Made by a program: the position numbers and the translations under genes. The notes under the pieces are model-generated. The model worked only from the letters and a program-made list of their open reading frames with translations. It was not told where the DNA came from and did not search any database. 64,000 nt of DNA from Plutella xylostella. Its lineage: Eukaryota > Arthropoda > Insecta > Lepidoptera > Plutellidae. Location: contig NC_064009.1 of the NCBI RefSeq assembly GCF_932276165.1, forward strand, positions 744,001 to 808,000, in the 5' to 3' direction. Below, piece by piece: positions 42,350 through 53,217 of this stretch. Position 1 is the first letter of the stretch, and the number at the start of each line of letters is the position of its first letter.

Positions 42350-42592
42350 TTCACCATGGTCATCCGTCAGAGGACTAAGATTAGAAAGACACACATTTGG
42401 AAAGAAAGAGACCACGAACAGGCAAACGCAGCGAGGGACGCCCTCCTGCCCGCTGGACTGACGATCTTAGGCGGGTAGCCGGTAGTGGTTGGTGAGGAAG
42501 GTCGAGGACCGAATGTTGTGGTTGTGGCCATCCTCGGGAGAGGCCTATGTCCAGCAGTGGATGATTATTGGCTGATGATGAATGCTTCACCA
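42350..42592 (+). mobile_element. RTE-like LINE C-terminal fragment
   Basis: Diverged copy of the segment at 627-867: GGGACGCCCTCCTGCCCGCT (RRPPARW), AGCCGGTAGTGG, then GAGGCCTATGTCCAGCAGTG and a GATGATGA tail. Frame broken. Confidence 0.7.
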
Positions 42593-42599
42593 TATATTT

Positions 42600-44326
42600 A
42601 CTGCATACTCTCCTGGAATAGTTCTAGGAAATAAGTTTTATTTATTTATTTTGAAAATGGTTTATGTTTGAACCCTCTCTTCCGTCCCAAATTGACTAGT
42701 CCCGATTTTTATGAGCATAAAAGCCGCCTTCTACTAGGTTTTTTTTTTGTTTTTTGATGAAAGACGAGAGACTCGACTCTGTCCTCGGTATTCTTATCCA
42801 GGCATTTTTATAATATAACTGTATTTTAATCATTCTTATAAACATTATAATAAACAATATAATACACCTGTCGTATAAATTTATAATAATATAATCGTGA
42901 ATCGTGATATCCGTTATCCGATATTTATTACGTAAGTTAGTAGATCCCTATTAATTAAGTGACACAATTACTTTAAATCTATTAACACTATAATACAATA
43001 GGAAGCCGTATTACTAAAAATGCTCGTAAGTAGGCCAAGTCTTAGCTCCGTGTTAGCTGAATAATCGATTCACTGTCTCAATTTAAGCGGCTATTTTTTA
43101 CAATCGAATGGACACTTTCTCCAATTATTCTTCAGTTTATAAGAATAATTGGTTTAAAATACCCAATAAAATTATAATCGTTTATTGTTAAACGCTTCCG
43201 CAATAGCTGTGTTCGGTATTTTAAAAAGGGAGTGCCACAAGGGTCAGTCTAGGTCCGGTTTTATTCCTCTGCCCAAAAAAATATTGTCATTTATGACTGG
43301 TATTTATTTACAGTATTTAATTAAAGACTCATCCTTAAAAACACAATTTAAAAGTATTATTGACAACAGCTCATTAAAACGATGTTTTTGGTAAAGTTGT
43401 GAGACGACATTACTTGTCGATATAAAAATTTACTTCGCGCATAAAATGTAAGAGATGCGACTCTTGGTAATCTTGGTGTTTATGAAATCTGGTCTTTACA
43501 ATCTTAGTGCTAAGATCTAGATTCTAGAGTAGCTATTTGTTGTGTAAGACTCGGTTTCTTCAGTGAAACTAGTATTCGTTTTGAACTTGACCCAAGACGG
43601 ACCTTGCTGAGCAATCTTATTGATGAAGACTCTGAGTCATACATAAGTCTTATTTCAGGCGATTAAGATTCATTGTGGAATGATTGAGTTGCAATTTTAT
43701 ATTGGTTTTATATCCTGGTATAATCGCTATAGCTATGTAGTGGACACAAATCGAGAGTTACTACATGGAAGTTATAAATTCAGTATGCAGTTATAATATT
43801 TCATGTATAGAATCGGTAGTAATGTTATCGCTAGTGCACAATTTTGCATACTGTAAGGTCATAACAATAAATTGTCGTACACGACTTTATTATATTACAG
43901 TATGGTTTAAGATTGTTTTGAGATTGAGTTTTGCATTATGAAAAACAAGTAATATACTGTATATTTTATGATCAATGATGGTTCTAACGGTATTCTTCAC
44001 TAAATAAATCGGTGTTAGGTACTTACTAACCAAATTATCGATCCAAGTCTTATATTCGCACGAATCTACAGCAAGACCTGTTTCCTAATTGAATCACCTG
44101 ACATTTCATATTCCATTACCCAACTACTGTTAACATCTCCTATAATCTCATCTTAACATACCACAATGTTGGTGTGAGTCGCCTTGGCCTCGTAAACTAA
44201 ACACTTAGGCACGACATCTTAATTCGTATCACCTTGTTGTCAATAGAAAACAAACGGTGCAAATAAAAACGGACATTGGTCATGATTTGCCTGAAATATT
44301 AACACATTTGGGAGGAGTAATTGGTA
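42600..44326. other. No gene seen
   Basis: AT-rich DNA with short meaningless frames. If the long lectin form starts further upstream, this is its first intron. Confidence 0.35.
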
Positions 44327-44828
44327 ATAATAATAATAATATGTAGGGACATCTCACACAAGGCCATCCGACCCCAAGCTAGGAAGAGCCTGTGTTATGG
44401 GTATCGGACAGCTGATATATCTACACAAATGATGTCTTCCATGCCGATGCGGCTACGGCGACTGCTACTTGTTATTTAGGCTTCGCTGGTGTGCCCTTGT
44501 GTGGCTAACATAGCCAATCTTGGCGGTAAAAGTTCGTTCGCATATACCACACTTCAAAACTCCATTCTCATAATTATATGTTATAGCCGCAGGTGGTCGG
44601 GCCTTCAGCTGATCTCGCTTAGTGTCGAGATCTTTACGTCTTTTTTCTTCAAACGTGAAAACATTTGTCTGAACCCGGCGTCTCCATTCAGGCCTCTCGG
44701 CGGCGCATTTCTCCCAGTTCTCTGGTGCTATATTACAGCTCTTCATGTGCCTCTTCAACACGTCTTTATATCGAAGAAACTGGCCACCTTGTTTCCGTTT
44801 GCCATCTCGGAGCTCCGAATAGAATAGA
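44327..44828 (-). mobile_element. LINE 3' end with C-terminal zinc finger, (ATT)n tail
   Basis: The minus-strand frame from about 44828 reads YSELRDGKRKQGGQFLRYKD, then VLKRHMKSCN and a C2H2-like CGICERTFTAKIGYVSHTRA, ending at 44465. This is the C-terminal finger typical of some animal LINE polymerases. The 3' UTR runs to an ATT-repeat tail at 44327-44341 (minus sense). Its last 90 bases match the fragment at 46128-46266. Confidence 0.75.
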
Positions 44829-44857
44829 CGTAAGTACCGACTGGTAAGAAGTGAGCC

Positions 44858-44924
44858 TTTGAAGGAGGCTTGTGTCCAGCAGTGGATGACTATGGGCCTA
44901 TGGGCTGGTGATGATGATGTTGAA
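44858..44924 (+). mobile_element. RTE-like LINE 3' tail fragment
   Basis: GAGGCTTGTGTCCAGCAGTG, GATGACTATGG and GGTGATGATGATG. Plus sense, 3' end only, next to the zinc-finger LINE fragment. Confidence 0.55.
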
Positions 44925-45423
44925 GGAAGAAAAATATTAAATGCCTGTTAACATTTTACTCTCCGAAAGTTAAAACTCTTCAGTCTTGAGTAATACGTTT
45001 TTAGGGAGGTATACGTAATGGAATATAGGTAATTCTGTTTAGTACGAAGCGGTTATACTTATAATTGATCTATTATCTATTGTATCATAAATATGATTTT
45101 TCCTATGTTAAAGCATGGTATTAAATTATTTTCCAATAGGTATACCTATTCCAAATGCTCAACAACCTATTCCTCAAAAGATGGAAGCAATCTGGTCCAC
45201 ATTATCATACCAGCTCACCTTTAAGATGCTCAAAATAATGACGGGATCTAGTTAGTGTAAAATGTCAGATGCTATCTTCAAAACTAACGGCCGGAGTGGA
45301 GGTTAATCGTTAATTGAAAATTGTTTTTTTTTCATGTGTTTAGTAGGTATCTATTTGCTCTAGATTTAAAATTTACTAGACATGAAATGTTGATTTACTA
45401 CATGTAGGTAATATACACATAAA

Positions 45424-45661
45424 CTTACAAGCAATAAAAAAGTTTCACTTCCAAAATTTCAACACCAAACAACCCAAATTTTTTCAAAGTTTTGACCTGT
45501 ATTATAAAAAAATTGACAAAATATTTTCATTTTTTGGTAATATTCTGATGCGCTTTTAAATGTACTTCAATATTGCAAACGGCGCGGAGTCAATAAGCCA
45601 GTCTTTTCCGTTTAGGAGTAATTTGCCGGTCACTAGAACTTTGTCATCGCTCGCGAGTGTA
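45424..45661. mobile_element. MITE family D, copy 1
   Basis: AAGCAATAAAAAAGTTTCAC at the left; GGTAATATTCTGATGCGC and AAATGTACTTCAATATTGCA inside; CATCGCTCGCGAGTGT at the right. Matches 61100-61327. Confidence 0.65.
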
Positions 45662-46127
45662 TTATGTTATGTTTTACCCTAGTAACGCCGTTAAAGTGTT
45701 GTTGACTCCACACCAGCCTCGGGTGGTTCAGGTATATCGGTGTCAGATATCAGATATCACAGATATCTCCCGACTGGGCGGATATTGGCGCCTCGCCAGT
45801 TGGACGGAGATGGGGCAGGGTATTTAGAACAAGAGTTCACGGGACCTGTCTGCTAAATAGGGGTGGTGATATGGTGTGCCAGTGGTTAAGCCAATTTTCT
45901 TGTTACGAAATGTAATTTGACGTGAGTAAGTAAAGAAAAAGTTGATGTATGGACAAATAGAGCTTATTTTAATTATAATGGTCCTGTGTTAGATCTTTTG
46001 AGTTCTGCAATTGTTCATCACATGAAGGAACTAGCGTGTGAATTGTGTGGAAGAATTCACTAAAAGCTATAAGCTGTTTTAATGATAAGAATCAGTTCTG
46101 TTACGCTTATTTAGTATCTATCTATCT

Positions 46128-46220
46128 ATGTATTTGTGTAGATATATCAGCTGTCCGACACCCATAACACAGGTTCTGCCTAGCTTGGGGTCGGATGGCC
46201 GTGTGTGAGATGTCCCCACA

Positions 46221-46266
<46 letters not shown>
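46128..46266 (+). mobile_element. LINE 3' UTR fragment with (ATT)n tail
   Basis: Matches, in opposite orientation, the 3' UTR of the LINE at 44327-44465 (CAGCTGTCCGACACCCATAA and so on) and ends with about 15 ATT units at 46221-46266. No coding part. Confidence 0.75.
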
Positions 46267-46472
46267 TGTGTTGTACAAAATACATATAAAACTGAGATAT
46301 CGGTTTTTATTTGGCAAATATCATGAGACTGTTCTATTACACAACACAATACAATATAAATAATACCTTATTCTAAACTTAAGAAAAACTTATAACTGTA
46401 GGTAAGTACCTAACTATAAACAAAAAACTATGTGTCTTCGCTCTGGAACGCATCCGACGCAAAGTTCCCTAA

Positions 46473-46669
46473 GGCCCGGGTCTCCTATTACGCGCCGTAG
46501 ATCGCATCCAGCGTCTCGCCGTAGGCCGCGTCACGATGCTCACTACATCTACGCGCAAACGTCAGCGTGTGAGGGAGACCGCTTCAGTACATTTCTATAG
46601 TGAGCATCGTGACGCGGCCTACGGCGTGACGCTGGACGCGAACTACAGCGTAAATAGGAGACCCGGGCC
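46473..46669. mobile_element. Harbinger-type MITE, TAA target, GC-rich 75-bp TIRs
   Basis: GGCCCGGGTCTCCTATT and its inverse at the ends, flanked by TAA (46470-46472 and 46670-46672). The arms share GCCGTAGGCCGCGTCACGAT. Much more GC-rich than its surroundings. A 3-bp TAA/TTA target suggests PIF/Harbinger. Confidence 0.78.
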
Positions 46670-46980
46670 TAAGGCGCTGGCAGCGTTGCCTCGCTGTACA
46701 GCCAGAGAGATCCTCTGCATCAGAAACGCAAAACCTACTAGTGTGTGTAGTTTAATAGTGGAATCGATCTGATGGCGCGATGTCATTGAACTAGACACAG
46801 TCAGTGGGTCGGAGAATATCAGCCGAGATTTGCATCGGATTGCGTGTCTGCGGCGCAGGTACCATTTTGTAGAGCAACTATAACTTACGCTGATATACTT
46901 ACGATACTTTCTCATTTTGATTGCCATTTCAGAAATTGAAAATAGGTACTTACATATATTTATCTAATAGTTTAGTTATG

Positions 46981-47136
46981 GAGCCGAAAGGGGGTGACTC
47001 AAGGGGCCATCCATTTTTGCAATGTTACCAAATGTTACTATTGTCGTTTTTAAAACAGGTGAATGTATGTGAACCATAGTGATATACTTTCTCTATGGGT
47101 GGAACTTTTTCATTGCTCATGAGTGTATTATGTGTG
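46981..47136 (+). repeat. GGGTGACTCA fragment followed by a MITE family D end
   Basis: GAGCCGAAAGGGGGTGACTC, then at 47092-47136 GGTGGAACTTTTTCATTGCT and CATGAGTGTATTATG, the right end of family D. Confidence 0.5.
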
Positions 47137-47424
47137 ATCAGGCTTAATAAATAAGAAGCGATATAGATGTCCAACATAGCTATGTAGTATGTAGGTCAGG
47201 AGTCAGGACCACTTACTTTGGCCAAACGCCAGTAACACAATGGAAATTTGAAAATTACTACTGGCTCGTATTTTAACCTATAAATTGTGTTTTTCTGTTT
47301 CGACATCTTGTACTAAGTGGAACAAGCCTGAAATAGAAAAACGCAACTTTATATATTTCCATACCCGAGTCCGCGTTGTTCTATGTATATTTCAGTAAAT
47401 GTATAAAATCTGCAAGCTGAAGAC

Positions 47425-47665
47425 AATGACAGTGAGCCGGCCATATATACCGAAAAGACAATGTCCGGTGGGGCAAAGGAGTTCTAGAATGGAGACTACA
47501 AACTGACAAGCGTAGCGTGGGACGCCCTCGTCCGCTGTACCGAAAACATTTAGACAAGTAGCCGGTAGTGGCTGGATTTGGAAGTAGATCTATAGAGTGT
47601 TGTAGCGCCCCTTCGGATAGACCTATGTACAGCAGGGGATGATTACGTTATGATGATGCTGAAGA
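47425..47665 (+). mobile_element. RTE-like LINE C-terminal fragment
   Basis: Same family: GTTCTAGAATGGAGAC, GGGACGCCCTCGTCCGCTG, GTAGCCGGTAGTGGCTGGAT, GACCTATGTACAGCAGGGGA, ending GATGATGCTG. Frame broken by indels. Confidence 0.7.
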
Positions 47666-48100
47666 CAGTGCAAAAATGCAAGACGGTGTTATTTAATTTA
47701 GTTTAGTTTTAACGTCTGTGGTCTAGCTCAGAAATGTTATACGAAACGTAGGCCCACGTACGTATGTTACCCAAGTAGATAGTAGTATAATTAAATTTTA
47801 GTACTACAATTAAATTTAAGAGATCTAGAGTTTGATGTATTTAATTAACAAGATTAAGTTAAAGTAGGTAGTAATTAAAACGTGGTTATATAATTATTAC
47901 ATTTATTGCATTAATAATAATAGCCTGATATAAACACTTCATAATGGTAAGTTGTGAAGTTTAACTAACTAGCTATAGCTTAGTTAACTTACTTTTACTA
48001 TGTCGAATCTGCGTTAGTAGATTAATCGTTATCCGTAAATCGTTAAAATGAATACTTAACTAAATTTCAGTAAGCTAAGCGGTTTAGGTTTCTCGGTTTT

Positions 48101-48248
48101 AGGGTGCTTACATAGAGAATCGGGATCCCTGTATCTACCTGTACCGGTAACCTGATTATGCGAAAGCGCTCACTCACGGAGCATTTCCAGGATTTTTAAA
48201 TGTCATGAGCGCTTTCGCATAATCAGGTTACCCGATTCTTAGCACCCT
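48101..48248. mobile_element. MITE about 320 bp upstream of the 440-aa gene
   Basis: AGGGTGCTTACATAGAGAAT with inverse ATTCTTAGCACCCT; the inner arms GGTAACCTGATTATGCGAAA and GCGCTC are perfect inverses. Confidence 0.72.
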
Positions 48249-48570
48249 CAGGCAAGAAGGCGGTCGAGTTAAGGTAATCGTCCACCTTTCGGTATCGTTT
48301 ATATCAGACCAGACAAAGTGGACGCACTTGTGTGAATTTCTATAAAAATAATACCTAATGAATGCGATGCGTCCGTTGCGTGCTAACGCTATTAGAGACC
48401 TATTAGAGAACTATTAGGGACCCACTGCGCGCTGAGCCTTTTTTGCTCTCTTATTTTGAATATGGATGTACCATAAACAACGACCAAAATAAATAAGCCA
48501 TAGTGAATAGACTCCAAACTTTTTTCTTAAATCAACATCACGTAACCTTAAAATAAATTCTTGTGACAGT

Positions 48571-49893
48571 ATGGAGCAGTCATCCTATTTATTTAGAGAT
48601 ACAAGAAACTATAGAAACATATTCACAAGAATCATGGAAAAACGGACCATGGCAAATTCCAATATGTCCATTGATAGCCTCGAAATATCTCAAGACCTCG
48701 TAGTGAGTAAAACAAAACCGGTGCAGTTACAAGAAGAGCCTACTGAAACTATTTTGGTACCATTCTACGAGAACGATGTCCTCATAAAAATCCCAAAAAA
48801 GAACAAACCAAAACAACATGCCTTGAAAAACAGTAATAAATGTGAAAATTCCAAATATGCCCCAGAATCAGTGTCGTATCTCGTCAACAGAAACAAAAAC
48901 AAAAGACCTTCATACTTGGAGATGTTTCAGAAGCAATTACACCGCAATGCTCCGAGGAAAGAAGAACCTGACATACGGTCCATATCTCCAGAGTTTGGTG
49001 ACACTGATATAGGAAGCGTTAGTGAGTGTGCTAATAGTTCAGCCTTAGACTTTTATAACACTGAAGCCTACAACGAAATATACTACGAGAAGCTACTCCA
49101 CCATGTCGTGGAAAGCTTTGAAAATTCTCTAGACGATGGTGAAGTTACTAGCAAATCGCTTGAAATGAATAATCTAAAAAGTGTGTCTGAAGTAACACCA
49201 CCGCCGAGAAGGGCAAGACGGACGACGGTGCTGCCCATCCAATACGTGAAACTAGGAGGTCTAGGACCAGATATGGAGCAAATAAAGCCAAGATTAGAAC
49301 GAGCAAGGAGTCTGCAAAGGTATTCGGAGAAAGTGCGAATGGAGAATCGGCTAAAGATATACAAATTGACACTAGAAGAGGAGGAGAAAAGAAAAGCAGA
49401 ACGAGATACTCCTCGGAAACGGATTGAAGCAAAACCGAAAGAAGAAGATAAGAAAGGAAATAATGCGTCTTATCTCATGAACAATCAAAATGCTGCTAAA
49501 AAGAAACCCGCAAACAAACCTAAAACTATCTTATCAGCTGTTGAGCCAGTTGTTGATGGGGGAAATGATAAGGCTCCAAAAACGGAAAGCAAAACTATTG
49601 TCCTAAAACCAAACACAAAAAATAACAAAAGTAATGCTGAAAAAATATATCAAAAGGCTACTGTTACGAAAAGTAAAAACAAATCAATTAATGATGCAAA
49701 CAGCAAAGGTATAAAGAATAATATAGTAAATAAACTTGAAAACAATAACATACGATCAGAATCTCCAATTGATAACTATTTAACATGCATTGAAACAGAC
49801 AGAAACGGCTCGAGCACTTTAAGAAGTTTAGAAGAGAAACATCGTATGTTTCAAGAACAAGTCAAAGGCTTTACTTTTGGGTGTCGTAATTGA
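48571..49893 (+). CDS. Hypothetical basic Lys/Asn-rich protein, 440 aa, single exon
   Basis: Uninterrupted 440-codon frame from ATG 48571 to TGA 49893, with an AATAAA polyadenylation signal at 49944-49949, about 50 bp after the stop. No signal peptide or membrane segment. Residues 1-200 are mixed polar. A Pro-Arg segment (TPPPRRARRTT) is followed by the most structured-looking part, around residues 240-285 (LERARSLQRYSEKVRMENRL then KIYKLTLEEEEKRKAERD), a charged probable coiled coil. The last 150 residues are low-complexity Lys/Asn/Ser and end LEEKHRMFQEQVKGFTFGCR. The RAR..YS.KVR.EN pattern reminds me weakly of cilia-associated proteins such as JHY; that is memory, not proof. Two more in-frame Met codons lie near the start (MEKRT, MANSN), so the first Met is a choice by length. 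No transposon domain is seen. Confidence 0.72.
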   Translation: MEQSSYLFRDTRNYRNIFTRIMEKRTMANSNMSIDSLEISQDLVVSKTKPVQLQEEPTETILVPFYENDVLIKIPKKNKPKQHALKNSNKCENSKYAPESVSYLVNRNKNKRPSYLEMFQKQLHRNAPRKEEPDIRSISPEFGDTDIGSVSECANSSALDFYNTEAYNEIYYEKLLHHVVESFENSLDDGEVTSKSLEMNNLKSVSEVTPPPRRARRTTVLPIQYVKLGGLGPDMEQIKPRLERARSLQRYSEKVRMENRLKIYKLTLEEEEKRKAERDTPRKRIEAKPKEEDKKGNNASYLMNNQNAAKKKPANKPKTILSAVEPVVDGGNDKAPKTESKTIVLKPNTKNNKSNAEKIYQKATVTKSKNKSINDANSKGIKNNIVNKLENNNIRSESPIDNYLTCIETDRNGSSTLRSLEEKHRMFQEQVKGFTFGCRN

Positions 49894-49949
49894 GTGTACC
49901 TATTGTATTTTTTGTCAGGTCCCTCTCCAATTTCGAGTGTATGAATAAA

Positions 49950-51290
49950 TAGTAATTTGTTTACATTGGTTCTTTTGATTAGAATCATGATGAGGACTTA
50001 TAAAAGTATACACTATAAGTACTTAGAATAAAAATATACCCATTACCTAGCAATAATATCAGCGAAAGAATCGTAAATCTCTTATACCTAACTACCCGAA
50101 CTATAACTTTAATTCTCAACAAGTTCTCACGCAGAAAACTTACCCGTTACTTTAGCGAACATACACACAGTTAGTAGTACATTATCGAGAATCTGGAACA
50201 TTATTCCATTACGGCGATGGTATAGCTTCATGGCCATTAGCCCAACAGATCGGAATGTGGTGACGGAATCCAGATGTCTGTCAGGACTAAGATATCTGAT
50301 GAGGTATTCGTATCTTTAAAGGCAGGTGAAAGTGAGACCACGTTGCTAATTACCTACTCTAAGAAACAGAAAGTGTTGTTGTATCCTCAAGGTTTTAATG
50401 ACGCCAGCGAAAATAAAACCTACTACTGAGTGACTGTGCAGAAACAGTTTACTTACTTACGGTTTAATTGTGATAAAGAACGACTACTATTTTCTCCTGT
50501 AATTAGTATCTAACTAAACTATCTTATATGTCTAATACGTAATAACACAAAAGTACACTCTCTGAGCCATACGAAATAAAAACAGACATAGACACACGTT
50601 GAATAGATGTTTAGCGCAGTAAAATATCTTTTGAATGTATCATACACGTATACCCACGGTTCCAGGTACTAATCCTTGGAACCTGGTTTTAGCTTTTATA
50701 GGAGTACCACAGAAGTGGTATGACGAGGAAAGCCGAGGCCCATATATTATCAAGAACGAAAGTCTTTTATTCGTCGAAAAAGGGAACTATTTTGACAACG
50801 TTATTGCCTCTTCTCTTTGACTCTCCATTCCTTATAATATATGCTTGTACTACTTTTTGTCTCTCCTTGTAGTTCATCATCATCAGCCTATAGCAGTCCA
50901 CTGCTGCACGTAGGCCTCACCAAAAGCTCGGAACCTCAATGCAATTTCCTCGTTGCATAGTTGTAGTGGCAGTCCTAGACAGAAAGTCTGTGTCAAATAA
51001 GGGATTATCAGGCCCAATACCAGGTACCTATTTCTCTACGGGCCACATATCTGTGGCGTCTGTGGCAAACACGAAATATTCATACCCTAGCCTACATATT
51101 CAGACAAACATAACGTCCCTCTTGCATTGCGCAGTTGTTACGTGAGTGAATTCGGTCCATAATTTCTGTGATTGCGTTTTAAATGTGAGATTCCGGTTCC
51201 GAGGCGTTCCGAGAGAAAGCGCCTTCGTTTGGATGTGTCATGTCATCGTGTCATCATGTCGACGTTATTAGTTCATTATGGAAATAATTG
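49950..51290. other. Downstream of the 440-aa gene, no gene seen
   Basis: Contains one RTE tail and a small hairpin (GGTTCCAGG...CCTTGGAACC, about 50660-50690). Confidence 0.35.
50876..50936 (-). mobile_element. RTE-like LINE 3' tail fragment
   Basis: CATCATCATCAGCC, then CAGTCCACTGCTGCACGTAG and GCCTC, as at 18628-18705. Confidence 0.6.
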
Positions 51291-51293
51291 CGG

Positions 51294-51445
51294 TGGATCT
51301 TTTTAACCGACTTCAAAAAAAGGAGGAGGTTCAATTCATCGGGATCTTTTTTTTATGTATGTTCACCGATTACTCCGCCGTTTATGGACCGATTTTGAAA
51401 ATTATTTTTTTGATGCATTGGGTTGAGCTCCCAGGTGGTCCCATT
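51294..51445 (+). repeat. Dispersed arthropod repeat (CCGACTTCAAAAAAAGGAGG)
   Basis: TTTTAACCGACTTCAAAAAA followed by AGGAGGAGGTTC and TTCACCGATTACTCCG, a very common Lepidoptera repeat of unclear class. Confidence 0.6.
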
Positions 51446-51836
51446 TTAGTATTTTTTTTTGTTTTTTTTAAATATTTTTTATAGGGCTTCACGCTGCGTA
51501 TACGATGAACTGAACAGCTGATTAGATCAGAAAGAACTACAACTGCACTTGGTTCAGGCATTCAAGTAATCTGATCCAGTAGTGGACAGGACACTTGGTC
51601 ATGTTAAAGCATGGCATAAAGCAAGCAAGCAGCAGCTACCGCTTGAAGCATGTAAGTATATAAGTACATAATGTATGTAGCGTGGATATCAAATATTTTA
51701 GCTTAGGTATCTTGGATTTTTCAATTTGGATGAACAAATAAGCGAATTTTTATGTAAGTGTGTAATTTATGATTTAATTAATTCTGACGCAAGTTATTGT
51801 AAGTAGAAATTTTATTAACACTAACTTGTAAACTTA

Positions 51837-51983
51837 CCCCCTTATTCATAGAGAAGTTACAAGACGTTTTAACTAATAAACTGTTTTGTCCCTCTCTGTC
51901 AAAGAACAAATTGTTCCCTGTCGGAGAGGGACAAAACAGTTTATTAGTTAAAACGTTTAGTAACTTTTCTATGAATAAGGGGG
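51837..51983. mobile_element. Harbinger-type MITE, TTA target
   Basis: CCCCCTTATTCATAGAGAAG and its inverse, flanked by TTA (51834-51836 and 51984-51986). AACTAATAAACTGTTTTGTC in both arms. A partial copy lies at 62930-62997. Confidence 0.8.
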
Positions 51984-52105
51984 TTAAGTTTTTAATGGAA
52001 TTTTAATATCAATTATGATGAAGACATTTCATTACTCCTTTTAGATTCTTGATAAATAGTCAGTTATTTTAATTAATAAATAAATAATTAAATAATGAAT
52101 ATGCG

Positions 52106-52142
52106 ATATTTTGAAACTATATACTCATATAGTTTCAAAATA
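52106..52142. repeat. Short palindrome
   Basis: TATTTTGAAACTATAT and its inverse around ACTC. Confidence 0.6.
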
Positions 52143-52380
52143 CCTATTGAAAATTCATCATGGAATAAATTAATTGTTGGACAATTAACTTTTGATGATT
52201 CTTGCCGAATATAGATTGGCAATTTGACAAATTATGGACATAGCATTTTGTAATAATAAAATATACTTAATTACAGGGCAGGTAAAAGCTAATTTAATAC
52301 AATATAACTTAAAAGTTTACGATAGGCGGAATAAACACAATATAACTGTACATAATATATTAGAATCTAGATTTTTATAC

Positions 52381-52451
52381 AAATTTACAAAATGCAGAAT
52401 GAAAATAAATACATATTGGTAATAAATTTTCATTCTGCATTTTGTAAAATT
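52381..52451. repeat. Inverted repeat, about 25-bp arms
   Basis: TTTACAAAATGCAGAATGAA and its inverse, 18-bp spacer. Confidence 0.7.
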
Positions 52452-53217
52452 TAAACAAAAAAATGACTCAGATGAATGGAATGGCAATTGAGAAACAAAA
52501 TTTATGGTCTGAGCTAGAATAACTTTAATTCAAAGAATTGCGTCTGTAAAAAATCCACAAGGTATTTATTTGTACATGTACAACTTTACAAAGTTGTACG
52601 CACAATTACATGACTGCATGCACATAGAAGAAAAATTTACTTAACTTTTAGCTTCGTGATAAGTATTTATGAAAAAGTTTTACCGTTTGGAGTTCTAAGT
52701 TGCAGCGGTGGGTCAAAAAGGAAGCTACGTAAAAAAATACCTTTAAGTAGGTGCAAAATAAAATAATTATTTTGTAAACCACCGTATCGCAACAAGAACA
52801 AGACTACATAATTATTTACATTCTCCGAGGCGATACCATTTTTAAATACTGATATCAGACTGGAAATTGAACTTTTAAGAGAAGAAATTTTATTGAGAGT
52901 TGTTTTACAATGTTTAAAAGTGCAGCTACTTGCTCCCTTTCACATTCTTTACAACTTCCGCTGTTTTGATAATTATAAAATTAATGTTTGTTTTTCGTTT
53001 CTACCTTAAAAATACATAATAGTATTATAAATGATTAATGTGGATTTAATTATCTACATAAGAAAACTAGGATGAAGTGTTATTTGAACTGTGAGGGATG
53101 CCTGATATTTATCTGTTAACCGAAAATATCACAAAATATGTTTTATTTCATGAAAAATAACTATACCTATAGATACATCAATCTCAGAACAAAGTCAAGT
53201 TAGAAATATTTATAGTA

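Noticed and set aside
42381..42593. Minus-strand 70-codon frame
   Set aside because: Opposite strand of an RTE-like LINE fragment.
46122..46349. Minus-strand frame with a poly-Ile stretch
   Set aside because: Translation of an ATT microsatellite at a LINE tail.
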